Part shown: piece by piece, positions 33,438 to 42,122 of the stretch
Layout of the letters: each line of letters opens with the position of its first letter
Position numbering within the stretch: the stretch's first letter is position 1
NCBI RefSeq assembly: GCF_000733125.1
Contig: NZ_JPHU01000003.1
Coordinates: 295,109 to 359,108 of the forward strand
DNA: 64,000 nucleotides
Reading direction: 5' to 3'
Origin: Parvularcula oceani
Lineage (GTDB): Bacteria > Pseudomonadota > Alphaproteobacteria > Caulobacterales > Parvularculaceae
The notes under the pieces: model-generated
What the model saw: only the letters and a program-made list of their open reading frames with translations
The model's database searches: none
What the model was told of the DNA's origin: nothing
Program-made: the position numbers and the translations under genes

Positions 33438-35333
33438 CTACTGACAAGCCAAACACTCATCATAATCCGTACGCGCAGCGGCCTGCATCATGGCTTCCGC
33501 GCCTTCGGCGCCTTCCGCAGGGCCCGTCGCCATGCCGACCTTGCCGGCGCGCTGGACGGATTTCGAGCGGCAGTAATAGAGCGACTTCACGCCCTTCTCC
33601 CATGCCGTCCAGTGCAGCATGTGGAGGTCCCATTTGTCGACGTCGCCGGGGAGGAAGACGTTGATCGACTGGGACTGGCAGATGAAGGGGGCCCTGTCCG
33701 CGGCGAGTTCGATGACCCAGCGCTGGTCGAGTTCGAAGGCGGTCTTGTAGACGTCCTTTTCGTCCTGGGTCAGACAGTCCAGGTGCTGAACGCTGCCCTC
33801 GTTCTCGAGTATGCTGGCCCAGGTGTCGTCGTCATTGCAGCCCTTTTCTTCGAGCAGGGCTTCGAGGGCCTGGTTCTTGACCGTGAAGCTGCCCGACAGG
33901 GTCTTGTGCGTGTAGACGTTGGCCGGGATCGGCTCGACGCAGGGGCTCGTCCCGCCGCAGATGATCGAGATCGAGGCGGTGGGCGCGATCGCCATCTTGT
34001 GGCTGAAGCGCTGCTTGATGCCGCGCTCCTCGGCGTCGAGGCAGGCGCCGCGCTCTTCGGCCAGCTTCACGCTCGCCGCGTCCGCGCCCATGCGGATATG
34101 CTTGAAGAGGCGGATGTTCCAGCTCTTCGCCATGGCGCTTTCGAAGGGAATGCTCTTCTGCTGCAAGAAGGAGTGGAAGCCCATGAGACCGAGGCCCACC
34201 GAGCGCTCGCGCTTGGCCGAATAGACCGCACGCGCCATTTCGGGCGGGGCGCGGTGGATGAAGTCTTCGAGCACATTGTCGAGGAAGCGCATCACGTCCT
34301 CGACGAATTGGGGCTCGTCCTTCCACTCGTCGTATTTCTCGGCATTGACCGAGGAGAGGCAGCAGACGGCCGTGCGCTCTTCGCCCAGATGGTCGGCGCC
34401 CGTGTGCAGCATGATCTCGGCGCAGAGATTCGATGTGCTGACCTTGAGGCCGAGGTCGCGCTGATGCTTGGGCATGGCGCGGTTCACCGTGTCGGAGAAG
34501 ACGAGATAGGGCTCGCCCGTCTGCAGCCGGATCTCGATGATCTTCTGCCACAGCTTGCGCGCGCCGACCGTGCGCAGCACCTCGCCCGTCTTGGGGCTTC
34601 TGAGGCCGAACTCAGCGTCGTCGCGCACCGCCTCCATGAACTCGTCGGTGATGTTGATGCCGTGATGCAGGTTCAGGGACTTGCGGTTGAAGTCGCCCGA
34701 GGGCTTCCGGATTTCGAGGAATTCCTCGATTTCCGGGTGGTGCACGTCGAGATAGCAGGCCGCCGAGCCGCGGCGCAGCGAGCCCTGGCTGATCGCGAGG
34801 GTGAGGCTGTCCATCACGCGGATGAAGGGAATGATGCCGGAGGTCTGGCCCGAGCCCTTCACCTTCTCGCCGATCGAGCGGACATTGCCCCAATAGGTGC
34901 CGATGCCGCCGCCGTTGGAGGCGAGCGCCACGTTCTCGTTCCAGGTGCCGACAATGCCGTCGAGGCTGTCGCCCACCGCATTGAGGAAGCAGGAAATGGG
35001 CAGGCCGCGCTTGGCCCCGCCATTGGAGAGGACGGGGGTGGCGGGCATGAACCAGAGCTTGGAGATATAGTCGTAGATGCGCTGGGCATGGTCGGCATCG
35101 TCGCCATAGGCGGTCGCGACGCGGGCGAACATGTCCTGATAGCTCTCGCCTTCGAGAAGGTAGCGGTCGTCCATCGTCTTCTTGCCGAAGGCGGTCAGGA
35201 GCGCGTCGCGGGAATGGTCGACCTCGACCTCGCGCACGACGCGCAAGGCGGGACGCGCGCCGGGAGCGGCCGGTTTCGGCGCCTGTTCAGGCGTGGAGGA
35301 AGCCTTTTTGGTGCTGGTATCGGTCACGCTCAT
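33438..35333 (-). CDS. nrdA: Ribonucleoside-diphosphate reductase, alpha subunit
   Basis: A 631-residue class I ribonucleotide reductase large subunit without an N-terminal ATP-cone: PATPVLSNGG, PISCFLNAVGDSLDGI, GGGIGTYWGNVRS, NLCAEI with the active-site Cys, GLGLMGFHSFLQ, PTASISIICGGTSPCVEPI, and the redox C-terminus CLAC. It reduces NDPs to dNDPs with an NrdB partner. ATG 35333 is chosen because GAGAGGG lies 9 nt upstream; ATG 35342 is too close to it. The last nine codons use AT-rich synonyms (gat tat gat ... tgt ttg gct tgt), matching the adjoining island, and no nrdB follows. Confidence 0.93.
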   Translation of the reverse strand: MSVTDTSTKKASSTPEQAPKPAAPGARPALRVVREVEVDHSRDALLTAFGKKTMDDRYLLEGESYQDMFARVATAYGDDADHAQRIYDYISKLWFMPATPVLSNGGAKRGLPISCFLNAVGDSLDGIVGTWNENVALASNGGGIGTYWGNVRSIGEKVKGSGQTSGIIPFIRVMDSLTLAISQGSLRRGSAACYLDVHHPEIEEFLEIRKPSGDFNRKSLNLHHGINITDEFMEAVRDDAEFGLRSPKTGEVLRTVGARKLWQKIIEIRLQTGEPYLVFSDTVNRAMPKHQRDLGLKVSTSNLCAEIMLHTGADHLGEERTAVCCLSSVNAEKYDEWKDEPQFVEDVMRFLDNVLEDFIHRAPPEMARAVYSAKRERSVGLGLMGFHSFLQQKSIPFESAMAKSWNIRLFKHIRMGADAASVKLAEERGACLDAEERGIKQRFSHKMAIAPTASISIICGGTSPCVEPIPANVYTHKTLSGSFTVKNQALEALLEEKGCNDDDTWASILENEGSVQHLDCLTQDEKDVYKTAFELDQRWVIELAADRAPFICQSQSINVFLPGDVDKWDLHMLHWTAWEKGVKSLYYCRSKSVQRAGKVGMATGPAEGAEGAEAMMQAAARTDYDECLACQ

Positions 35334-35380
35334 CGCTCGCATCCCTCTCTATTCGGCCCATCCGCCCGGTAAGCATTTGA

Positions 35381-35396
35381 ACACCACATGTTGGGT
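35381..35396 (-). promoter_or_regulatory. Possible NrdR box upstream of nrdA
   Basis: ACACCACATGTTGGGT is an imperfect 16-bp palindrome resembling the NrdR consensus (ACAC-N8-GTGT), about 50 bp upstream of the nrdA start. A weaker half-similar site, acactatcga, is at 35431. NrdR represses ribonucleotide reductase genes in most bacteria (known); binding here is inferred. Confidence 0.35.
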
Positions 35397-35571
35397 CCCG
35401 TTACCAAGGGTGCCCTCCATCTAGTTATCCACACTATCGAGCGATTCGCTCCAACGAGTGTCCGCCGCCGTTCCTTAACGAGGCTTTAACCCTAGGAAGC
35501 ATGCGGCTAAGGGCGGTGTGTGTGACAGAAGGGCGCGAACGGATTTTGCCCCACAGGAGGTTTGCACAGTG

Positions 35572-36651
35572 ATGTTGAGACAGGTTCTGGCGGGAGCGAG
35601 CGCGCTCGCCCTGCTCGCCGCATGCGGCGGAGACGATGTCGAGATCGAGGACGAGCTGGTCGAGGCCGACGCCTCCGTCGTCGAGGATGCCGCCATTATT
35701 CCCGCCGAGGGGAATGCGGAGGTGGACGCCTTCCTCGCCGAGAACGCCGCCATGGACGGCGTGACGGTGACCGAGAGCGGCCTGCAGGTCGAGACGCTCG
35801 AAGAGGGCGAGGGCGAGAGCCCCGAGGCGACCGACGTCATCCGCATCGAATACGAAGCGCGCTTCGCCGATGGCCGCCTGTTCGACAGCTCGGAAGCCAA
35901 TGGCGCGCCGGTCGTCCTGCCCTCCTACGAGGTCCTGCAGCTGCCCGGCCTGATCGAGGCGGTGCCGATGATGCAGGAGGGCGAGCGCGCCCGCTTCGTC
36001 CTGCCGCCCGACCTCGCCTTCGGCGAAGCGGGCATGCCCGGCGGCATGGTCGGCCCGAACGAGGCGCTGATCTTCGACATGACGCTGGTCGAAGTGGTCG
36101 ACCCCGAGGACGAGGCCCGGCTCGAGGAGCTGCGCGCCGAGGAGGAGGCCCGCTTCGAGGAGCGCAGAGCCGCCGCCATGGCCGAGTTCGAGGCGATGGG
36201 GCAGGAGAACGCGCAAGCCTCCGAAGCCTTCCTCGCCGAAACGGCCGCCCGCGAAGGCGTCGAGACGACCGAGAGCGGGCTGCAATACCAGGTGGTCGAG
36301 GATGCGGGCGACGGCGAGAGCCCGGCGGCGACGGACGTCGTGCGCGTGCATTACCGCGGCACGCTGCCGAGCGGCGAGGAGTTCGACAGCTCCTACAGCC
36401 GCGGCCAGCCCGCGACCTTCCCGCTGAACCAGGTCATCCCCGGCTGGACCGAAGGCGTGCAGCTGATGGATGTCGGCGACACCTATCGCTTCTTCGTCCC
36501 CGCGGGCCTCGCCTATGGCGAGACGGGCACGCCTGGCGGCCCGATCGGACCGAACCAGGCGCTGATCTTCGACGTCGAGCTTCTGGGGATCGAGGACGCC
36601 CCCGAGATCGAGACGCCGGAGCTGACCCAGGAGGCAGAGCCGGTCGACTGA
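35572..36651 (+). CDS. Lipoprotein with tandem FKBP-type peptidyl-prolyl isomerase domains
   Basis: A 359-residue lipoprotein: signal MLRQVLAGASALALLAAC with lipobox LAAC. Two FKBP domains follow (about 60-185 and 225-345), joined by an acidic helical linker rich in Glu/Ala (EARLEELRAEEEARFEERRAA). Both carry V.I.Y.(A/G)..DG..FDSS-like and FGEAGMPGG / YGETGTPGG flaps; the second, with VRVHYRGTLPSGEEFDSSYSR and VIPGWTEGVQLM, is closer to active Mip/FkpA enzymes. The first has YEVLQLPGLIEAVPMM in that place and may be less active. It acts on envelope protein folding. AGGAGG precedes the start; a GTG one codon upstream is equally placed. Confidence 0.9.
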   Translation: MLRQVLAGASALALLAACGGDDVEIEDELVEADASVVEDAAIIPAEGNAEVDAFLAENAAMDGVTVTESGLQVETLEEGEGESPEATDVIRIEYEARFADGRLFDSSEANGAPVVLPSYEVLQLPGLIEAVPMMQEGERARFVLPPDLAFGEAGMPGGMVGPNEALIFDMTLVEVVDPEDEARLEELRAEEEARFEERRAAAMAEFEAMGQENAQASEAFLAETAAREGVETTESGLQYQVVEDAGDGESPAATDVVRVHYRGTLPSGEEFDSSYSRGQPATFPLNQVIPGWTEGVQLMDVGDTYRFFVPAGLAYGETGTPGGPIGPNQALIFDVELLGIEDAPEIETPELTQEAEPVD

Positions 36652-36658
36652 GGATGGC

Positions 36659-36681
36659 GGGAGGGCGCCCCGCGCCCTCCC
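36659..36681. terminator. Hairpin between convergent genes
   Basis: A 10-bp perfect stem gggagggcgc / gcgccctccc with a 3-nt loop, directly after the FKBP gene and before the convergent cyclotransferase stop. No T-run. Confidence 0.5.
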
Positions 36682-37560
36682 CTAGCCCCGCTCGCGCAGC
36701 TCGACCTCGAAGAGGGTCGGCCAGCGCTTGCCGGTCAGGAAGAGGCGGCCGCTTCCCGGCTCATAGGCGATGCCGTTGGCGACGTCGTCGCGGGGGTCTT
36801 CGCGCATGGCCGCCGGATAGAGGGCGGACACGTCGATCAGGCCGCCCACCTCCCCGCTCTCGGGATCGATGCGCACGATCGCCTCCTGCTGCCAGACATT
36901 GGCGAAGATCTCGCCTTCGACCCATTCGAGCTCGTTGAGCAGCGGCACGGGCTCGCCTCGCAGGGTGACGAGAAGCTCGCCCGTCTCTTCATAGGTCTCG
37001 GGATCGAGGAAGCGCAGGCGCGGCGTGCCGTCGCTGAGGATGAGGCGATCCGCCTGCGGATCATAGGCGAGCCCCCAGCCCTCTCCCTCTATCGGGAATT
37101 CCCCCTCGCGCTCCAGCGTTTCGAGATCGTGGACGAAGCCGCGGCCCGCGCGCCAGCTCAGGCTGACGATGCGGTCCCCCACCGCCGTCGCGCCCTCGCC
37201 GAAGATCTCGTCCGGGAGCGCCGCCTCGCGCGCCGCCCGGCCGGTCCGGAGGTCGATCCTGCGGATGCGGGAAGCGCCGCGCTTGCCGGTGCTTTCGAAC
37301 AAGGCGCCATCGGCGAAGAAGAGGCCCTGAGTGAAGGCCGTGCGCTCATGCGGAAAGCGGCGGACGGGCACCGCGTCATAGACGCGGAGAGGCGCCTGCG
37401 CCGCCGCCCGGGGAGGAAGCGCCTGCCCGCCCCTTGCGTCTTCTGCCTCTCCCGCTCTTGCCTCCGGCGCCGCGGGTTCGGCGCCCGAAGGCGCCTCCTG
37501 ACAGGCCGTCAGGAGGAGGAGAGCGGGAAGAAGGTAGCCGGCCATGGCCGAGCTTCGCAT
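36682..37560 (-). CDS. Glutaminyl-peptide cyclotransferase, lipoprotein
   Basis: A 292-residue glutamine cyclotransferase of the beta-propeller (plant-type) family: RRFPHERTAFTQGLFFADGALFESTGKRGASRIRRIDL, then GEGATAVGDRIVSLSWR, GEGWGLAYD, LNELEWVEGEIFANVWQ and GIAYEPGSGRLFLTGKRWPTLFEVEL, all family signatures. It forms N-terminal pyroglutamate on exported proteins. Start ATG 37560 gives a lipoprotein signal (LLPALLLLTAC) and leaves a 16-bp gap to the upstream gene; a start at 37614 would overlap it. Confidence 0.93.
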   Translation of the reverse strand: MRSSAMAGYLLPALLLLTACQEAPSGAEPAAPEARAGEAEDARGGQALPPRAAAQAPLRVYDAVPVRRFPHERTAFTQGLFFADGALFESTGKRGASRIRRIDLRTGRAAREAALPDEIFGEGATAVGDRIVSLSWRAGRGFVHDLETLEREGEFPIEGEGWGLAYDPQADRLILSDGTPRLRFLDPETYEETGELLVTLRGEPVPLLNELEWVEGEIFANVWQQEAIVRIDPESGEVGGLIDVSALYPAAMREDPRDDVANGIAYEPGSGRLFLTGKRWPTLFEVELRERG

Positions 37561-37576
37561 ACCGGCCGCGCCGGGA

Positions 37577-38563
37577 CTACTCTTCCATGGCGAGATAAGC
37601 GGGCTCTCCGACATAGACCGGCTCGGCCCGGAGCGCTTGCGGCGTCGTCTCGGCGTAATAGCCGCCGGCCCCCTGCGCGACGTTGAGATCGCCGAAGGGC
37701 AGAGCGAACTGCTCTCCGTTCAGGTCGATCGCGACCATGCGGAGGCGGCCTTCCGCGTCCATCAGGAGGTCGGCGACCATCGCGCTGTCCGCTCCGTCGG
37801 AGAGCGCGATTTCCTCATCGAGAAGCTCGGTGGCGCGGATCGCCTCGGGCGGCAGCGCATCTTCCTCGAATTCGGCGAAGTCCTCCGCCTCTTCATAGGT
37901 CAGACCGGTGCGCACGCGCGGCTCGGTATCGGGCGAGGAGGCGAAGGCGACCCTGTCCGCCCCGAGCGTATAGGACGAGCCCGTCAGGCCGAGAGGGCCG
38001 CTGTCTTCGAGAACCAGGAAGCTGAGGGCGCCATCGGGCGTCAGGACGAGATCGCGGATCTCGGCGACGGCCTCGCCGTCAGGTCCATAGGCCTCGGCAC
38101 CGATCAGCCCGTCGGCGCTGAGGCCGGCATAGGACAGATAGGTCCGGCCGTCATAGACCACGACGGGCTCGACCGCGTCCTCTCGCGCGGTCTCGAGCGC
38201 GAGGCGCGCGCTTTCGGGTACCTCATAGCCCATGGCCTCGTATTCGTCGGCGAGCATGAGGTCCTTGCCGCCAAGCTCTTCATTGCCGGGTTCGATCGGC
38301 AGGCGCGTCGCCTCCTGACCGAGAGCGGGATAGTCTTCCGCGCGCGGGTCGTCCGGGTCGATCTCCTGGCCGTCATAGGGCTGGCCGAGGCGGGTCTGGG
38401 TTTCCAGATCGCCATCCTCCGCCAGCTCGGATTCGGCGAGGACCGCGCTGCGATCCTCGATCCGCTCGGGATCGGTGTCGGAACCGACACCGCCGCCGGT
38501 GACCTCTCCGCCGCAGGCGGCGAGAGCGAGAACGGCGGCGGCGGAAAGAAGCGTCGTTTTCAT
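37577..38563 (-). CDS. PRC-barrel-like lipoprotein
   Basis: A 328-residue lipoprotein (MKTTLLSAAAVLALAAC, lipobox LAAC) that is very acidic. After a disordered Asp/Glu-rich segment there are two PRC-barrel-like units: LIGAEAYGPDGEAVAEIRDLVL...GALSFLVLED (about 145-190) and MVADLLMDAEGRLRMVAIDL (about 275-300). PRC-barrel proteins bind RNA, photosynthetic reaction centres or stress partners; the function here is unknown. It is encoded just upstream of the glutaminyl cyclotransferase and probably co-transcribed. Confidence 0.75.
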   Translation of the reverse strand: MKTTLLSAAAVLALAACGGEVTGGGVGSDTDPERIEDRSAVLAESELAEDGDLETQTRLGQPYDGQEIDPDDPRAEDYPALGQEATRLPIEPGNEELGGKDLMLADEYEAMGYEVPESARLALETAREDAVEPVVVYDGRTYLSYAGLSADGLIGAEAYGPDGEAVAEIRDLVLTPDGALSFLVLEDSGPLGLTGSSYTLGADRVAFASSPDTEPRVRTGLTYEEAEDFAEFEEDALPPEAIRATELLDEEIALSDGADSAMVADLLMDAEGRLRMVAIDLNGEQFALPFGDLNVAQGAGGYYAETTPQALRAEPVYVGEPAYLAMEE

Positions 38564-38624
38564 CGGTCAGTCCTCGAATGGCTGTTTCGAGGAAGACAAC
38601 ACGCGCTTCACGCAAAGCGTTCGG

Positions 38625-38653
38625 CCCCGCATCCCGGCAGCCGGGATGCGGGG
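38625..38653 (-). terminator. Hairpin downstream of sodB
   Basis: A 13-bp perfect stem ccccgcatcccgg / ccgggatgcgggg with a 3-nt loop, 8 bp after the sodB stop. No T-run; likely an mRNA 3'-end structure. Confidence 0.55.
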
Positions 38654-38661
38654 AGAAGACC

Positions 38662-39270
38662 TCAGGCCTTGTTCAGGTTCTCTTCGGCGAACTCGTAATT
38701 GGCGAGATTGTCGAGGAAATTGCTGACATAGCCCGGGCGGCTGTTGCGGAAGTCGAGGTAATAGGCGTGCTCCCACACGTCGAGGCCGAGGATCGGCGTG
38801 CCTTCGCCGGTCGCGATCGGGTTCGAGCCGTCCTTGGTCTTGGTCGTCTTCAGCTTGCCGTCGTCAGCGACGATCAGCCACGCCCAGCCCGAGCCGAACT
38901 GCGACGCCGCATCGGCGGCGAAGCTCTCGCGGAAGGCATCAACGCTGCCGAAATCCTGCTCGATCTTCGATTTCAGGCCGTCCGGCATCTGCCCGCCCTT
39001 GGGGCTGAGGGCCTGCCAGAAATGGATGTGGTTCCAGTGCTGGCCCGCATTGTTGAAGACGCCGCTGCGGCCGGCATCGTCCGCGGACCATTTGATGATC
39101 TCCTCGAGCGACTTGCCCTTCAGCTCGTCGTTCTGATCGACGAAGCCGTTCAGCTTGTCGACATAGGCCTTGTGGTGCTTGCCGTGGTGCAGCTCCAGGG
39201 TCTCCTGGCACATGCCTCGGTCGGCGAGGGCCCCTTCGCTATAGGGCAGGCTGGGTAGGGTGAAGCTCAT
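38662..39270 (-). CDS. sodB: Superoxide dismutase, Fe type
   Basis: A 202-residue cytoplasmic enzyme that dismutates superoxide. Metal ligands by alignment: H28 (LELHHGKHH), H81 (WNHIHFW), D164 and H168 (GLDVWEHAYY). Gln77 in NNAGQHWNH and the overall pattern point to iron rather than manganese. ATG 39270 is preferred because AAGGAG lies 9 nt upstream; the ATG at 39279 directly abuts that site. Confidence 0.95.
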   Translation of the reverse strand: MSFTLPSLPYSEGALADRGMCQETLELHHGKHHKAYVDKLNGFVDQNDELKGKSLEEIIKWSADDAGRSGVFNNAGQHWNHIHFWQALSPKGGQMPDGLKSKIEQDFGSVDAFRESFAADAASQFGSGWAWLIVADDGKLKTTKTKDGSNPIATGEGTPILGLDVWEHAYYLDFRNSRPGYVSNFLDNLANYEFAEENLNKA

Positions 39271-39455
39271 CGCGCTCATCTCCTTGATCGGGCGCCAGGC
39301 CGGACGGCATTCGGCCGGCCGGCGCGGGTGAACCGGCACGGCGTCCGAATCGGCACGCTGCGCCGGCGTCGTGTTCGACTAGTCAGCGCGTAGAGAACAG
39401 TGCGAGTTGCAGATCGTTCGGGGGCGCCTTGGCGGCGCCCGGCCGCGAAGCCCGC

Positions 39456-39788
39456 TCAGGCCGTGCGCAGCGAGGGGAAGGCCGAGATGTAATAGGACCG
39501 GTAGAGATGCGACGCATTGCCGAAGACCGAGCGGTCCAGCAGCGCGTTGGGATCTTCCGTGCCGAGCGCGATTCGCCGCGCCATGCGCACCACGAGGAAC
39601 GCCCAGTCGAAGAGCGACCAGACCATCGCGGCGAAGAGCACGACCAGAACGCTTTCCCAGCCGCCGACGAACCAGAAGCCGAAGGCCACGAGCGAGGCCG
39701 GCAGCGCGAGGGAGTGCAACACCGCCATGTTGCTGGACATCGCGAACCGCAGATCGGTCATCACGAAGTTCAGGAATGTCTGTTGCAT
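39456..39788 (-). CDS. Small membrane protein of unknown function
   Basis: A 110-residue protein with two hydrophobic stretches (about 22-40 and 45-68: LALPASLVAFGFWFVGGW, SVLVVLFAAMVWSLFDWAFLVV) and a basic cytoplasmic-type C-terminal region (RMARRIALGTEDPNALLDRS). AAAGGGG precedes ATG 39788. I do not recognise a family. It lies alone between sodB (same strand) and the divergent metH. Confidence 0.7.
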   Translation of the reverse strand: MQQTFLNFVMTDLRFAMSSNMAVLHSLALPASLVAFGFWFVGGWESVLVVLFAAMVWSLFDWAFLVVRMARRIALGTEDPNALLDRSVFGNASHLYRSYYISAFPSLRTA

Positions 39789-39952
39789 AACTGCCCCTTT
39801 CCTGCCCGCCTCACGGGAGTGTGAACTGATATCGCTATCAAGGCCTTGGTTACAAGCGCGCTCGGTACCCACGCTCTGCACAAATGGTTAACAATCCCTG
39901 AGCCGTGGCGTTCTGCACACAGTCCGGTGCGATGCAGTGAGGGCTGACAGGG

Positions 39953-39972
39953 ATATAAAGATCAGTTTATAT
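39953..39972 (+). promoter_or_regulatory. Candidate operator upstream of metH
   Basis: A perfect inverted repeat ATATAAA-N6-TTTATAT ends 27 bp before the metH start, an AT-rich site standing out from GC-rich surroundings. The symmetry and position fit a dimeric winged-helix repressor, such as the ArsR-family methionine-cycle regulators (SahR type) known in proteobacteria; the regulator itself is not in this window. Confidence 0.5.
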
Positions 39973-39999
39973 GACTGTGCCGCCGACCGGACCGCCCCT

Positions 40000-41064
40000 A
40001 TGACCGACGACCGCTCTTCCCGCAATGCCGCCCTGCAGGAGGCGCTGCGCCAGCGCATCCTGATCCTCGACGGCGCCGCCGGCACGATGATCCAGCGCGA
40101 GAAGCTGTCCGAAGCCGATTACCGTGGCGAACGCTTCGCCGACTGGCCTCAGGACGTGGGAGGCAATAACGACCTTCTCAACCTCACCCGGCCCGATATC
40201 GTCACCAAGATCCACGACGCCTATCTGTCCGCCGGGGCGGACATCATCGAGACCAACACCTTCAGCTCGACGACCATCGCGCAGGCCGATTACGGCATGG
40301 AGACGCTGGCTCCGGAGATGAACTTCGAAGGCGCGAGACTGGCGCGGAAGGCGGCGGATGCGGCCTCGACCGACAGCAAGCCCCGCTTCGTCGCCGGCGC
40401 GATCGGCCCGACCAACCGCACCGCATCGATCAGCCCGGACGTCAACGATCCGGGCGCCCGCAATACGACCTTCGAGGCGCTGAGCGCCGCCTATAAGGAG
40501 GCGGCGGCCGCGCTGATCGAAGGGGGCGCGGACACGCTGCTGATCGAGACGATCTTCGACACGCTGAACGCCAAGGCGGCTTTGTTCGGCATAGAGGAGC
40601 TGTTCGAAGAACGCGGCGAACGGGTGCCGATCCAGCTCTCGGTGACGATCACCGACCAGTCCGGTCGGACCCTTTCGGGTCAGACGGCGGCCGCCTTCTG
40701 GTATTCGGTCCGGCATGCGAAACCGCTATCGGTGGGCGTGAACTGCGCGCTCGGCCCGGACCTGATGCGGCCCTATGTCGAGGAGCTGAGCCGGATCTGC
40801 GAAACCTACGTCTCGGCCTATCCCAATGCGGGCCTGCCCAATGCCTTCGGCGAATATGACGAGACGCCGGAGACGATGACGAAGCATCTGGCCGAATGGG
40901 CGCAGAGCGGTCTCGTCAACATTCTCGGCGGCTGCTGCGGGACGACGCCGGACCATATCCGCGCCTATGCAGAGGCGATGGCAGGCATGGCGCCGCGGCG
41001 GATCCCGGACATCGCGCCCGCCATGCGGCTTTCGGGGCTCGAGCCCTTCGTTCTGGCGGGCTGA
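40000..41064 (+). CDS. metH: Methionine synthase, homocysteine-binding module only
   Basis: A 354-residue protein corresponding to the N-terminal homocysteine S-methyltransferase module of Met[77 protein letters not shown] with the first Zn ligand Cys and [11 protein letters not shown] with the other two. The folate, cobalamin and activation modules are missing. Split MetH is known in alphaproteobacteria, normally with the second part nearby; here the next gene is a convergent galE. Start ATG 40000. A candidate operator lies at 39953-39972. Confidence 0.92.
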   Translation: MTDDRSSRNAALQEALRQRILILDGAAGTMIQREKLSEADYRGERFADWPQDVGGNNDLLNLTRPDIVTKIHDAYLSAGADIIETNTFSSTTIAQADYGMETLAPEMNFEGARLARKAADAASTDSKPRFVAGAIGPTNRTASISPDVNDPGARNTTFEALSAAYKEAAAALIEGGADTLLIETIFDTLNAKAALFGIEELFEERGERVPIQLSVTITDQSGRTLSGQTAAAFWYSVRHAKPLSVGVNCALGPDLMRPYVEELSRICETYVSAYPNAGLPNAFGEYDETPETMTKHLAEWAQSGLVNILGGCCGTTPDHIRAYAEAMAGMAPRRIPDIAPAMRLSGLEPFVLAG

Positions 41065-41067
41065 GGC

Positions 41068-42060
41068 TCAGCCCTCCGCCGCCAGCTTCCGCTCCCATTC
41101 CATGGCGGTCTTCGCCATGACTTCGAGGTCGTCGTGCTTCGGCGTCCAGTCGAGGGTCTCGTGGATGCGGGTCACGTCGGCGACGAGCGCCGGAGCGTCC
41201 CCCGCCCTGCGCGGAGCGATCTCGACATTGAGGCGCTCATTGGTGCAACGCTCCACGGCGGCGATGACCTCCTTGACCGAGGCGCCGCGGCCATAGCCGC
41301 AATTGAGCGTCACCTGCCCGGGGTTCTCCAGCACATGCTCGAGCGCCAGGACATGCGCCTCCGCGAGGTCGGAAACGTGGATGTAGTCGCGCACGCAGGT
41401 GCCGTCGGGCGTGTCGTAATCGTCGCCGAAGAGCTGCATCTTCTCGCGCTCGCCGATGGCGGTCTGAGAGGCGATCTTGAGAAGATGGGTGGCGTCGGGG
41501 GTCGACTGGCCCGTGCGCATTGCCGGGTCCGCGCCCGCGACGTTGAAATAGCGCAGCACGGCGGCCGAAAGGCCATGCGCCGCGCCGACATCGCGGATCA
41601 TCGCCTCGGTCATCAGCTTGGACTGGCCATAGGGGCTGAGCGGGACCTTGGCCGCATCCTCGGAAAGCGCGCCGCCATCGGCGCGCGGGGCATAGACGGC
41701 GGCGGTCGAGGAGAAGAGCATGGCCTGCGTGCCCGCCTCGACGAGGCGGTTGAGGACGCCGAGCGAGGCGCAGGTGTTCTCGCGGTAGTATTTGATCGGG
41801 TTCTCGACGCTTTCGGGCACCACGATCCGCCCCGCGAAATGCATCACCGCGCGCGGGGCGAAGTCGGAGAGGACGCGGCCGAGCAGCGCCTCGTCGCCGA
41901 CATCGCCGCGCACGAATTCGGCCGAGGGCGGGATCGAGGCCTCGCGTCCGGCGGAGAGGTCGTCGAGCACGACGAGGCGATAGCCCCTGTCCGCGCAGGC
42001 CCAGGCCGCATGGCTGCCGATATAGCCGGCGCCGCCGGTGATCAGGATCGTGTCGGTCAC
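41068..42060 (-). CDS. galE: UDP-glucose 4-epimerase
   Basis: A 330-residue extended short-chain dehydrogenase that interconverts UDP-glucose and UDP-galactose. NAD motif GGAGYIGSH at residues 9-17, catalytic Ser-Thr (FSSTAAVY), YxxxK in SPYGQSK, and GDDYDTPDGTCVRDYIHVSDLA with CGYGRGASVKEVI. Start GTG 42060 is chosen because AAAGAGG lies just upstream; an ATG at 42081 has no Shine-Dalgarno. It feeds surface polysaccharide synthesis. Its stop is 4 bp from the convergent metH stop. Confidence 0.95.
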   Translation of the reverse strand: MTDTILITGGAGYIGSHAAWACADRGYRLVVLDDLSAGREASIPPSAEFVRGDVGDEALLGRVLSDFAPRAVMHFAGRIVVPESVENPIKYYRENTCASLGVLNRLVEAGTQAMLFSSTAAVYAPRADGGALSEDAAKVPLSPYGQSKLMTEAMIRDVGAAHGLSAAVLRYFNVAGADPAMRTGQSTPDATHLLKIASQTAIGEREKMQLFGDDYDTPDGTCVRDYIHVSDLAEAHVLALEHVLENPGQVTLNCGYGRGASVKEVIAAVERCTNERLNVEIAPRRAGDAPALVADVTRIHETLDWTPKHDDLEVMAKTAMEWERKLAAEG

Positions 42061-42122
42061 TTCCGCCTCTTTCGAAGACATGCTGGGGTCCCGCCTAGCA
42101 AGGGCGGGGCCGGACCGCCCCC

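Noticed and set aside
33381..35372. Plus-strand open frame of about 660 codons
   Set aside because: It is antisense to nrdA, and the nrdA frame carries all ribonucleotide reductase motifs.
39880..39999. SAM-II or SAH riboswitch before metH
   Set aside because: I find none of the conserved pseudoknot motifs; only the AT-rich inverted repeat stands out.
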